Of a stretch of 33,902 nt of DNA, positions 21,501 to 31,161 are shown piece after piece. How positions within the stretch are numbered: the first letter of the stretch is position 1; each line of letters starts with the position of its first letter. Source of the DNA: Leucogyrophana mollusca (Eukaryota; Basidiomycota; Agaricomycetes; Boletales). The stretch lies in NCBI GenBank assembly GCA_021014945.1, contig MU266334.1, positions 1 to 33,902 on the forward strand, given 5' to 3'. Position numbers and translations under genes: made by a program. The notes beneath the pieces were generated by a model, which did not search any database, was not told the DNA's origin, and was given only the letters and a program-made list of their open reading frames with translations.

Positions 21501-21932
21501 CGGCACTGGTGGATGCGATGACACCCTCGTACCGCTGGGCGGTTTTCGTCGATAGGGTTATGGTGGTGCCCTGGAACGAATGTGCGGTTTCCGACAGTGA
21601 AATTGTATGAATGGTGTATTACGCACTGTTAAACCGGCGAGGGACTGCAGATTGCGGTCCTGGGGAGGATCGACTGGACGAGTGCCATTAGTCTGGGTGC
21701 CCAAAGGGGGGAATCCCCCCTGATTGGTTGACGGTGGGCCAGCGGGCAGACGAGCAGGGCTGTTAGCAGGAGAAAAGGTCGGAGAAGCACGAGCTCCGGC
21801 TGTCCAGGCTGGGGGGCGGCTGAAAAGGAGAAAGAATGAGATTGGTGTGGCAAAGGAATTAGAGAAGACGAACCGAACTGTTTCTGGCATCCCTTTCCTT
21901 GGGGCCTTTGGCTGGCGAGCTGTAGTTGCCAT
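18565..21932 (-). CDS. PBP1: Ataxin-2 / Pbp1 orthologue
   Basis: Fourteen exons: 21932-21874, 21819-21627, 21570-21354, 21253-20940, 20879-20803, 20749-20536, 20477-20337, 20280-19741, 19668-19594, 19538-19421, 19362-19184, 19125-18933, 18872-18741 and 18680-18565. They total 2568 nt and encode 855 residues. An Lsm/SM-ATX domain spans about 78-155 (LQSLAGLTGTTITLSTKTAQ, VTLKDVREV). An LsmAD domain spans about 218-287 (NEKMFGVTTSFDEEVYTT, NNPHIAEERGQ). A PAM2 motif (RLNVNASSFRPN, about 566-577) should bind the MLLE domain of poly(A)-binding protein. The tail is Pro/Met/Tyr-rich. Family members are cytoplasmic RNA-binding proteins in stress granules that act on poly(A) length and translation. 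Several introns are multiples of three (54, 60, 60, 72 nt), so open frames run through them; the spliced form is preferred because it removes non-family hydrophobic segments. The 100-nt intron at 21254-21353 is unusually long here. Confidence 0.94.
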
Positions 21933-24330
21933 AGGTCAAAAGCGTAGAGACGGTAGAAAGCAAAGAAAAAAGCTGTAGAAAAAAGACCGCTGGGGAGGTG
22001 AAATGCCGACAGATAGCGAGCACGACGCGACTAAAGGCCGCCAGAAAGTGAAGACTTGGCAATGAGACTTGGGCTCGCTGTTTTATGGTGAAGATAGAAA
22101 GGCAAGAAGGATGGCTACAAGCTTGCTTGTAATAAGCTAAGGGCGAAAGGAAAAGGCAGCTTTGCCCAGGCTGGATTGTGCAGCGGGGAAGTCACTTTCA
22201 AGAGTCGCTCAATAGCGAAATCCTTGAAACCCAATACAACGTCTCGCAACCCGCGGGAATTCGACACTGCTTCCATACGCCCCCCGATCACCCTCCCCAT
22301 TTCTCCACAACAATTCACTCGTCTCCTCACAAAGTTTATCTCTCGTTTCCCTCTACACAGGACTATCAACTTTCTCTCCAGGAATTGCTGTAGCTGATCC
22401 CACTTCTCCCTCAATGCTCAGCAATGTCGCACACAGGCAAAGACCGGAGTTTGAATAGCGGTGTCGGGGTCCTAGCGCATGGTTTTGGCCGAGAACCTTG
22501 CCCTGCAGCAACCCTCCGAGCTCTGGAAATAACAGAAACACAACGGAGGCCCTCTTCCGCAGCTCCACCATGCCACAGCAACCAGCACGCTCGCTTGAGA
22601 TGTTAGTATGTGTAGAAGAAGAATCAAAAAATAGAGTATGCTTAAGCTCACCCCTCAGCCTAGGTATTTTGATCCATCACCAATCATTTTAGCCTGATTT
22701 ATTTCAAGCTGCGAACGGGCCTTCTTGACAACCACCACACGCTCAAAGCCACTAAGTAGCCGCGATATTCCAGACCTGCAGGTGGGTGGGCCATGAAGCA
22801 CGAAAAATGCGTGGCGGTAGAGGGTCTGCACGGAAAGCTGACTCAAGAGCCACATCAAATGATGCAGCGCAAGACAGGATAATTGGAGAGCACATCCAAT
22901 ATTTTGAAACGGCCCAATCGAAGAATGAACAATCGTGGCCGCGGAAGGGAGCCCACTGGACGCAAATCTTCGCGTGGCCAGGAAACCACATCACGAGGAC
23001 ATCCGAAGCAAAGCTGAAAATCAGGACAGACCGCTCGGATCCGCGGCCAGGTATGGGCTCGGCAACGGGGAAGGTCAAGCAGAAGTTGGAGCGCCTTTAA
23101 AACGCTTATCAGAGATCGACGAGGACAGGAAGTGCGCTACGGCAGAGGCGTCGGGCCGTCGGTAGCGAGCCAGGTCTGCAAAGGATAATGCGCATCCTCG
23201 TCTGGCGTGGACATAACGCCGTTGATGGTGGGCCGTGGCAGTGTGCTTTCCGACTCGGACACGGCCTGTAGAGAACCGCGCTGAGGTGTGCTGAGTCCCC
23301 GTGTTTCCTCGGTGGTCTGAACCCATGTCGGCCGCGCGATACGCACATGCACTGTAGATCATGTCGCGAAGACATGCCGCTATGTGGCCCGCGCGTCTGC
23401 GTCTGCTGCTTACGTTCTGCAGGGTTGGGACATAGGCACATGACGCCGCCCTGGCGCTAATCGTGATTTAGTTATTGTTGTACTTAGCTGGAGCGTGGAA
23501 AAGAACTGCACAAGTTGGATACTCTCCTGGTGCCTTCCCGATATCCCGACCTGCGCCCATCATATCCCATGAAGCCGATTTATCTTCTCCTTACCTCCTG
23601 TGTCGCCTTGGGTAACATAATTTCCGTGAGCTCGCCCCTGTCGCGAGATATGGGGACCTAAACAAGTCGCCAAGATGCAAGCTTCGCGATAACGCACAAA
23701 AATACTCACCAGACTCCATCACCGTGAGTTGAAACTCGTGGTACATATTCTTGCGCCGGCGAGGAAGTACTGTGACACGAGCGGGTGCAATCCACGTACC
23801 CCACGGGGTTTGTTGAAGTTCACCTGTACCTCAAAATGTACCTCATGACAGCCCTGACATATTTGACATTGGTCGAACCTGTACAGAGCTTGGAATGCAG
23901 GGGATCCCGGAAACGGGTTATCTCTCAGGCAGGCGGACACGCTCGAAAGCCGTGGTCAAGAAACCAACGCACCTCCGTCCAGCAGCTGGGTCAAATACGA
24001 TCAGAACTTCTACAGACTGTGACCCGTCCGAGCCGCCATAGAAGCCCCGACCGATAAACTTGGCCCACGTCCACGACGCATCATTTCCTCGATTGTCGCC
24101 TGACCATCATGCATATTTCGAGACCGTTATGGCAGATTGGAGCCTCGATTCACGTGTGCCGGCCTGCCAAGTACGTATTCAGCCGTGCCCCCTGCTTCCG
24201 TCGTAACACGAGCCCGTGCGTACATGATTCTCGTTTGGGCTTATGGTATCTTCGCCGTGCTAAAACGCCTTAAAAGCCCCATGCTGCGCGTGGACGTGCT
24301 GTCTAACTCGCATTTTATCCTGCTGCCCCC
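21933..24330. other. Large divergent intergenic region (PBP1 / aquaporin)
   Basis: About 2.4 kb between PBP1 (minus) and the aquaporin (plus), far longer than the other gaps in the core. A pyrimidine-rich stretch at about 22265-22380 looks like the promoter or 5' leader of a plus-strand transcript. Two very small spliceable plus-strand reading frames follow, at 22570 and 23569; they are discussed separately. No family motif was found on either strand. Confidence 0.45.
22570..22697 (+). CDS. Possible micro-ORF of unknown function
   Basis: An ATG in the context TCCACCATGC follows a pyrimidine-rich leader. Exon 22570-22605 joins exon 22659-22697 across a 53-nt interval with a GTATGT donor and CTCAG acceptor. 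This gives 24 residues, MPQQPARSLEMLPRYFDPSP plus four more, then TGA. The frame is also open upstream of the ATG. There is no family match that I know, and chance is a real alternative. The strong start context and clean intron are the only support. Confidence 0.15.
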
Positions 24331-25876
24331 ATGTCGCACCCTACGGTCTACCTCCGTGATATCTCGCGCAGACCGCGCTTCATGACCTCGTGGGAGAGGT
24401 ACAAGCACAACGAGGCGCACTGGGCTGTGGAAATGGTCGCGGAGATGGTACGAGTTTCCCATCGTGCCCGGGAGATTCGATCTGACTTTGTCTGTAGCTC
24501 GGGGTGTTCCTCTACGTTTACGCAGGTACGTGGACTTCGATGCTCAACCAAGCATCCTCCTAACCTTCACGCACCAGGACTTGGAGCGACTGCTGCGTTC
24601 GTAGTTGGCACGCTTACGGGTCAAGGCGGGATAGGATGTAAGTCGTCGAACTGTGCAGTTCGCGGGTCTAACTCGGATTCAACCTGATGCGCAGCGCTGT
24701 ATACCGTCGGTTTCGCCTATGCAATCGGTATCGTCCTTGCGGTCACGCTCTGCAGCTCAACGTCGGGCGGACATTTCAGCCCGGGTGTCACCATCACCTT
24801 CGTCCTCTTCAGAGACTTTCCCGTCCGCAAGGCCGTTAGGTGCGTGTCCAGCAGGCCCTACAACTAGGGCAGAATGCTGACGCCGATGCACCTAGGTATA
24901 TATTTGCGCAGATCCTCGCTGGATACCTCGCATGTCTGATCGTCTACGTCCAGTGGAAAGACCTGCTTACCGTAGGTCGCCCACATACATATCTCAGCTG
25001 TAGGCTGAACCCCTTGGGGCCCAGATCGCAGAGGAGGTGCTCGTCGCTAAAGGCGCCTACGATAGCACTATGTTCACGAGCAGCGGGCCTGCGGGCGTGT
25101 TCGCGCTGTTCGTGGCGCCCGGGACCAACCTCCACCGTGTCCTGCTGAACGAGTTCGTAACCGTGAGTGCTTGCTCTGGTTTCTTCGGCGCGATCGTGCA
25201 GACGACGTGGACACACAGGATTTCATCATCGGACTGGCGATCTGGGGCTGCCTCGACCCGACCAACCACATGATACCGCCGGTTGCTGCGCCGTGGCTTA
25301 TCGGCCTCACTTAGTACGTCCCTCCACCCCATTTTGTACTGTTCTGACTCCGCCAATCATTGCAGTGGAGTGGCCATTTGGGGGTACTCGCCCACATCCA
25401 GTAAATGCTCATCTCCGCTGCCTGATCGGCTGACCTGACCTCACTCGTTCAACAGTCGCTGCCAACACAGCGCGCGATCTCGGTGGGCGCCTCATGGCAC
25501 TGTCCATCTGGGGTCTCCGCGCGGCTGGCGGACCATACGCCGCAATCTCAGCCCTGACGAACATACCCGCAACGATCTTCGCCGCGTTCATATACGAAAC
25601 CTTCCTCGGCTCTGCGACGCGGAGTGCGTATTGACTCGCACTTAGCCCACACCACCGTTTCGTTTTGCTGACGAACCAATGTCGATTATAGCGCTCACCC
25701 CCGGCCACGTACAGTTCCTCGGCGCGCACAAGCGGTACTACGAGGATAACGGGCTTGCGCCGCAGGGCTACCTCGACGCTCTCGGGCGAAACTCGTCATC
25801 GTCATCGAACTTCGATGTGGATGAGAAGCATACGGCGGAGTCTGAGGTGCTGGAGGTGCCGAGTAGCAGGGTTTGA
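24331..25876 (+). CDS. Aquaporin/aquaglyceroporin-family (MIP) channel
   Basis: Ten exons: 24331-24447, 24498-24525, 24578-24637, 24695-24839, 24896-24971, 25025-25162, 25219-25313, 25366-25400, 25456-25623 and 25692-25876. They total 1047 nt and encode 348 residues, usual for fungal MIPs. Family blocks appear in order: PRFMTSWERYKHNEAHWAVE at the cytosolic start, LGVFLYVYAG, LYTVGFAYAIGIVLAVT, SGGHFSPGVTITF, RYIFAQILAGYLACLIVYVQ, DFIIGLAIWGCLDP, ANTARDLGGRLMALSIWG and a 40-residue C-terminal tail. Six membrane helices are expected. The two pore boxes, normally NPA, read SPG (97-99) and NTA (235-237). Arg 238 and Asp 239 after the second box are kept. The channel would sit in plasma or vacuolar membrane and pass water, glycerol or similar solutes, but the changed first box makes transport uncertain. 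The gene converges on the oxidoreductase, 190 bp away. Confidence 0.92.
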
Positions 25877-26067
25877 GGTCGTGATGTTGTGGGGATCATT
25901 GCATTGGGTTTGTGGCTATTACACCTGCACAGGGTGCGGTTGTTTCTTGTAAATTGTGTGCGTAATGACAAGCAAGTTATCGTTTGAGTGGACAGATTGC
26001 CGACAAGGGGCACCCCCGAGCGAGATGTGCTCCTTACCCTCGCCTGTTTTCGTTCCCATAGAACAAA

Positions 26068-27558
26068 CTACAGCTTCGAAGGAACTTGAGGTCCTTCATT
26101 GGACACTTTGACGACTCTGCCCGTGGGAAAACAGGAATTTGCTTCAGCAACGATAGAAATAGAGAAGACGACGCACAGCTTTCCCGTGTTTCCACCCGAG
26201 AACAACATAGGAAGTGCCTTTGGAGCGTTCTCGAGTCCCTCGATAATGTGGAACTTACGCTTTATCGACCCGTTTGCCAGGCCAGACGCTATTTCAGCTC
26301 TGGCGCGAGCATATTGGGAGGCGTAATCGAACCTTAAGCGAGTGTGGTAAGCTCCAGAGGAAGAGGCCTATCGCGCACGGTGGACGTACACGACAAATCC
26401 CTGAATTTTCGCGCGCTGGGATATGAGATTCTGGTATGCCATCAGACCTCTCGGTGTCGACGTGTCTGGTCCAAAGTGTTAGTACCTTCGTGACTGAGAG
26501 CCACAGACCTACTATACGCCGAGATGGCACCTGAAGAGATCGCCATTAGTTACAAGACCGCTTGCCACGCAACCAAAGGCAAGAATTACCGCACAGCACG
26601 ATCCTCGCATTCCTATTGAGCCTCGAGAGCGCCATATCCAGTATCTCGCCGCCTACGTTGTCGAAGTAGACGTCGAGGTACCCCACGGACTCCTTGAAGT
26701 CTTTGCGGAAGCTTGGGCTCTTGTAATTGAGCGCTTTGTCGACTTCAAGTTCACTCTCGAGCCATGCGCACTTGTCGGGGGAGCCTGCGATGGCGACCAC
26801 TCGTGCGCCGGCCTTCTTCCCTAGTTGGCACACAAGAGAGCCAACCGCCCCCGCTGCCCCCGAAACGACGAGTGTCTCGCCAGCTTTGAGTTGGCCAATG
26901 TCGTTCAGTCCCTACAAAGAGAAGGTCAGCGCAACCGAGCGTGATGCGAGGCTGCGTTCGCACGAAGAATGCAGTCATTCCTGTAGGTGGTGCAGTCCTT
27001 TACTTTAGTCTGTGCGAGCAGTGGTGTGCGACAGAAGCCTACCTGGCATTCCAAGGGTACCGAGAAAATCTAGTGGAGTTGACCCTGGTGGTGGACTTTA
27101 GGGAGTGTCATGGATAAAAACGAGTTCTATCATCAGCCTGACCACGCACACTATCTTCTCAAGGGCCTTGTCATTCATGATGGCGTACTCGGTCCACCCT
27201 GCGCAATTTATGCTCAAACCACAGCTTCTCCTCGATGACGCAAAATCAGCTTACCGAACGCCCCAAGGACGAGGTCACCTTGCCTGTGTCGGCTGCCCTG
27301 TCCCGATTTCACGACGACGCCGAGTCCGCTCGCACGCATGACTTCACCGATTTTAACTGGCGGCAAATAGCTCCTCGCATCTCTCAGCCAACCGCGCATG
27401 GCAGGGTCGAGTGAGAGATATGTGACCCGCACGAGGGCCTGACCCGGTCCAGGCTTGAGTTCCACGAGAGATTTGGTCTGCACCTCAAACGTGTCAGGGA
27501 GGATGTCCGCGACAGGGCGCTCTCGCAGTACAATCTGCGTGTAGGTTCCGGCTGGCAT
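26068..27558 (-). CDS. NADP-dependent oxidoreductase, MDR family (PTGR1 / alkenal reductase type)
   Basis: Nine exons: 27558-27255, 27198-27150, 27095-27043, 26980-26964, 26911-26590, 26530-26513, 26465-26390, 26332-26177 and 26116-26068. They total 1044 nt and encode 347 residues, the family's usual length. The N-terminal GroES-like part has LSLDPAMRGWL and IGEVMRASGLGVV. The Rossmann fold has SGAAGAVGS (158-166) and VYFDNVGG. The C-terminus has SQRAKIQGFVV, ALPMLFSGGNTGKLVV and ends with TAG at 26068. No zinc-binding cysteine or histidine set of classical alcohol dehydrogenase is seen. Relatives use NADPH to reduce the double bond of alpha,beta-unsaturated aldehydes and ketones in the cytosol, a detoxifying role. 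The substrate here is not determined. The start is the ATG at 27558 (MPAGTYTQIVL). Exons 4 and 6 are only 17 and 18 nt long, and automatic predictions may miss them. Confidence 0.93.
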
Positions 27559-28140
27559 GGTCAAAAACTAGAATAGTAGCCGTGACGAATGAATGGCGAG
27601 GCTCAAATGTCCGTTGTAAACTGGGACCACGGTTCGAAATGCGATAGTAACAGGCTTTTGATCCCGGGTCCCGGGCACAGTGCAATAGCCGGAAGCGTCC
27701 TGAAGCCAACCAACTGGGACGATGTGTGCCATTTCAAGCCCCGATGGAGTTCAACCAGGTTCAACCCGAACGTTCAACGTTCATCGTTAAACCGCGATAA
27801 CTCTACAGTGGCCAGACTATATCATAATATTGTACTCCACCGGGTTCATCGCAAGGCCAGGCGGATGATTGCAGTGTGACCGCGCTTACAGTCTGAGCGG
27901 TACCGATCAGTCATCGACGAAAAGCCTGAGGTAGTTTAAATTAATTCCAAAGACAGTTAATTCGACGAAATTTTGACGTGTCTTAACCAGTGCCGCGACT
28001 GCTGCATGCGCGTGATGCGCTCGGCCCACGGGCACCGTGTTTGGCTTTTGCTGTTTCCCTTTCCATTGCGACGATGCCCTGTCCCCCCACCCGCAGCCTG
28101 AGCTAGCGGAGTAAAAACTCGCGGCAGAAACACTCTGCAC
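27559..28140. other. Intergenic stretch before repeat copy B
   Basis: About 580 bp. It should hold the promoter of the minus-strand oxidoreductase. An AT-rich segment, CTATATCATAATATTG, lies near 27818. I see no coding motif on either strand. Confidence 0.4.
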
Positions 28141-30480
28141 AGCGACCACCGACTTTCGAATAGCTGGTGTGATGATCGCCCACATCGGCTGGTACGGGGT
28201 CGACCAAACACTGACACTTTACGCCCTTCGACGTGGATTGGAATCAGAGCGGCGCTCGCGGACCTGAGGTAGGCCTTGCGTATACATTAGCGGTAACATC
28301 CGAAAAACTTGGTAAGGTGCTGACATCGTTGGCCGCAGCCGAGCGCGATGGAGAATGGGGGGCCAGTATGACAAGTGCTCATGACGAATTACAAAGTACA
28401 AAGTACAAAAGCTTTGACAAACTCGGTGCCCCTTGAGTGAACTGCTAGAAATCTCTTGCCCCATCATGGACTCGGATTCCGTACACGAGTATGATTTGAT
28501 CCAGTTTGCGAATTATGTTAACAGTACGTGCCCCTATCGCCGAGTTACAACTGCGAAACGTCGACTGATTCTATAAGTCAAGTGGCCGCATCCGCAGCTG
28601 TTGTTTATGACCAAGGTGACTGCTTTCCTAGCCGTCGTTACACGAGTAGTGCTAATGAAAAGAAAATCGCAGTGCTCGCATTCTCGCAAGAGGTCAGTTC
28701 CTCGAAGTCCTCGGTATTGCATGTGCATCCAGCTGAGATATGTCCTGGAGGTGGATTTAATTTGGGTATGTACCAGGATTCTCCAAATGGCTAAGCTGTC
28801 GCCCTGAAGATAATGGCAGAAACGCCGTTGGAACCTCACAACGGCACTCTATCTCGTGGTACATTTAGATATCGCCCTGCACATTCCGCAACGCTTGCGA
28901 CTGACTTCCAGCTAAACCACTTTATAGGCTCGCTATTCTGGCTCCGTGTCGATACTGTCAGCCCAACCCTTTATATTCAATCCTTGCAACTAATTCCTTC
29001 TGCGATCCTCAGTCTCGTGACAGCTTGTACGATGCATTCTTAAAGTGAGATGCGCGATCGCTAAAATTTACCCTACAGGGACGTTGCGTCTCAACTGGGG
29101 ATACATAGTCAGTATTTTCCATGTCCTAGCTATCCGATACTGACTCACAACCGGGCTCTAGGGGTAACTCACAGTTCGCTGCCCTGTCCCCATCACTGAC
29201 CTGAATATAATGTTGGATTCAAAACGTTTAGATGTAAGCAGCGTTCACGCCGCTACGCATTTAATTCATATCTCAGTGTCGCATTTTCAAGACACAAATA
29301 TACTTATAACTGCAAACTGGGCCATCAACATCTTCATTACCGCTATGGACGGTAAGTGAAATATGTCACTTAGGAACGCTCCCGTTTATTGATCTCCAAG
29401 CAAACATTCAGCCATCCTGCTTATGCGTGCATATGCCCTCTGCAACAGGTCGAAGCCTGTATTGGTCTTCCTCCTCGCGTGCTTTTTCTGCCAGACAGCT
29501 GCAGTAGTGTCAATAACCGGAATGGAATACAACGTTCCTAACATTAGGCCAGCGGGTGCGTCCATCTTTTTCGTTTGATACCGTTGGTCCATTTGACGCG
29601 CTGCTGGACATAGTCGTTGTGGTTGGTGGTGCGATCGGTAGTGTCATACAGGACATCAAAATCGATAAATCCGTGTTGGTACCGCCTCCCGTGACCGGCG
29701 TAGCCGTTCAACTGGCTTTTGACCTCGTGGTGTTCATGTTTGCACTATTCGCTTTTACGAAACACATTTTGGAGGCTAGACGTCTGGTGGGGAGGTGGGA
29801 AGTGAGTCCGCTCCTGAAGCTTTTGATCAAAGATCAAATACTTTATTTTGTCTGGTGCGTTTCATCACAGTTCATCACCCCGTTCGCGGCATTCATTGAC
29901 TGCGGCATCACAAGCTATGTCGTGTGGCAAGCGCTCGACATACCTGCAGCCGCTCCAAGCGTTTCCCCGGTTAGTGCACAGGATTTATCTAGCAGGGACG
30001 CCAATTAACCGTCTGACGCCCCCTCAGCCCCTCACATTTATCACACTGTTCGAAGCTCTCGACGCATTGGTGATCATTGCTGGCCCTCGCATGGTGATCA
30101 ATCTTCGCGCCGAAGAATCCGAGGCGATTGAAGGCTCTTATCAAACAGAACTAAGCACGATTAATTTCGACGCCAGGGACCTTGAAACTCGGATGATCGG
30201 GGATGGAGAACCGGGGCCCGAGGTTGTTGGACTCGATCGTCCTAGGGCTTGGCGCGAAACAGTAGAGGTGGGGGTTTGAAACGTGGTTGCGCTGTTGGAC
30301 ATTGGCACAACATTTATTGCTTCTCGCCACTCCTTTAATCTTCGTCGGGTCATCGAAAGAATGGCGGAAAAATGCACGAATACTCCTGCTTGCGATGCGG
30401 TTCGATTCCATCGTGTCACAATTTACAAGTGACACTGATAGTTAATTATACAGCTACGCGTCAATAACGACAATGGCTGC
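28141..30480 (+). repeat. Segmental repeat, copy B (direct repeat of 1960-4140)
   Basis: This is the second copy of the block at 1960-4140, in the same orientation and about 26.2 kb downstream. It includes about 330 bp of promoter, the whole DUF6533 gene and about 200 bp of 3' flank. It keeps the segment deleted from copy A. A 9-bp addition sits in the exon near 29875, where TTCATCAC is repeated. Right after the similarity fades, sequence leading to the transposase gene begins. Confidence 0.9.
28466..30279 (+). CDS. DUF6533-family membrane protein, copy B (more complete; may still be broken)
   Basis: Supported exons: 28466-28523, 28583-28615, 28673-28692, 28751-28765, 28820-28858 (donor at 28859), one starting about 28912, one ending at 29351, then 29412-29969 and 30028-30279. 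Together the early exons give YVNMAASAAVVYDQVLAFSQ, then EVDLIWKRRWNLTTALYLV, the DUF6533 signature. Later exons give NWAINIFITAMDAILLMRAY, a hydrophobic VLVFLLACFFCQ, AVQLAFDLVVFMFALFAF and IIAGPRMVINLRA, ending in a soluble acidic tail with TGA at 30277. About seven membrane helices are expected in this family; the function is unknown. Exon 28751-28765 is only 15 nt and its acceptor ends in GAG. Exons between about 28980 and 29280 are unresolved. The frame shifts between PNIRPAG and RPSFSFD near 29556, exactly as in copy A. The gene may be a pseudogene. Confidence 0.6.
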
Positions 30481-31161
30481 CTTTCCGTAGGGTCTGAGAT
30501 TACAGATTTGTCCTCAAATATTGTCAGCGGAGTTTCGCCTAGGTCTGAAGAATAGGATGCAGAATTCAGCAAAACCGTAGGGAGATTTGATTCACAAAAA
30601 GTCACCCACCCTCTGGCGACGAATTGCGGCCGAACTTGACCGGAAAAGGCGAAGGCGCATGGATGCACGTCAAAATGTCAAGGCGCGGAGCCCAAAATGC
30701 GTTCTGGAGATGGTTTTTTATCTGGAAAGGGGGGTCGACCCCCTCCTCCAGATTTCAGTCTGAAAACGCCTCTTCTCATAGGTCGGAGTCGAAATTTTTG
30801 ATGCGCAATATCGGCAAACATCGGCACGCTCGGCTTGTTGGGTCTGAAGCAAAATCTGTAAGGTAGGCCTCATGCGGGTTCATCCTACCTCACGTGAGCA
30901 GTGTTACATTTGCGTGACGAAAGAGTGTAAAATTAATATCTAATGTGCAACTGCATGAAATCACAATCTACGACCACGAAAATTTCGAAGATATCAAAAC
31001 AATAATAATCGTGGTCTTGGAATTCATAGCGGAGGAGGAGCGAGATAGTAATTAGATTTTGATTAGCATGGGGCGTAGAGAAAGGAAGGAGGAGATTGAA
31101 TTGAGACGGCTGAGGTTCGGCACCTGCAAGCAGTGAGCTCAGTGACCGCATGCTGATCTGC
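30481..31161. other. 5' flank of transposase gene / possible element end
   Basis: About 680 bp between repeat copy B and the transposase start. It has three copies of GGTCTGA (30491, 30542, 30841) and a near-perfect inverted repeat at 30721-30752. No protein motif was seen. If the transposase sits in an intact DNA transposon, the left terminal inverted repeat should lie here. The right end is outside the window, so the terminus cannot be identified. Confidence 0.4.
30721..30752. repeat. 32-nt imperfect inverted repeat (hairpin)
   Basis: TCTGGA and TCCAGA are the outer arms. The 14-bp perfect palindrome GGGGGTCGACCCCC is at the centre. Two mismatches and one G-T pair separate the two parts. 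The hairpin lies 410 bp upstream of the transposase start and may be a protein-binding site of the element. Confidence 0.7.

Noticed and set aside
22115..22414. 99-codon minus-strand open frame upstream of PBP1
   Set aside because: No motif or splice partner. It is opposite a pyrimidine-rich leader-like stretch.
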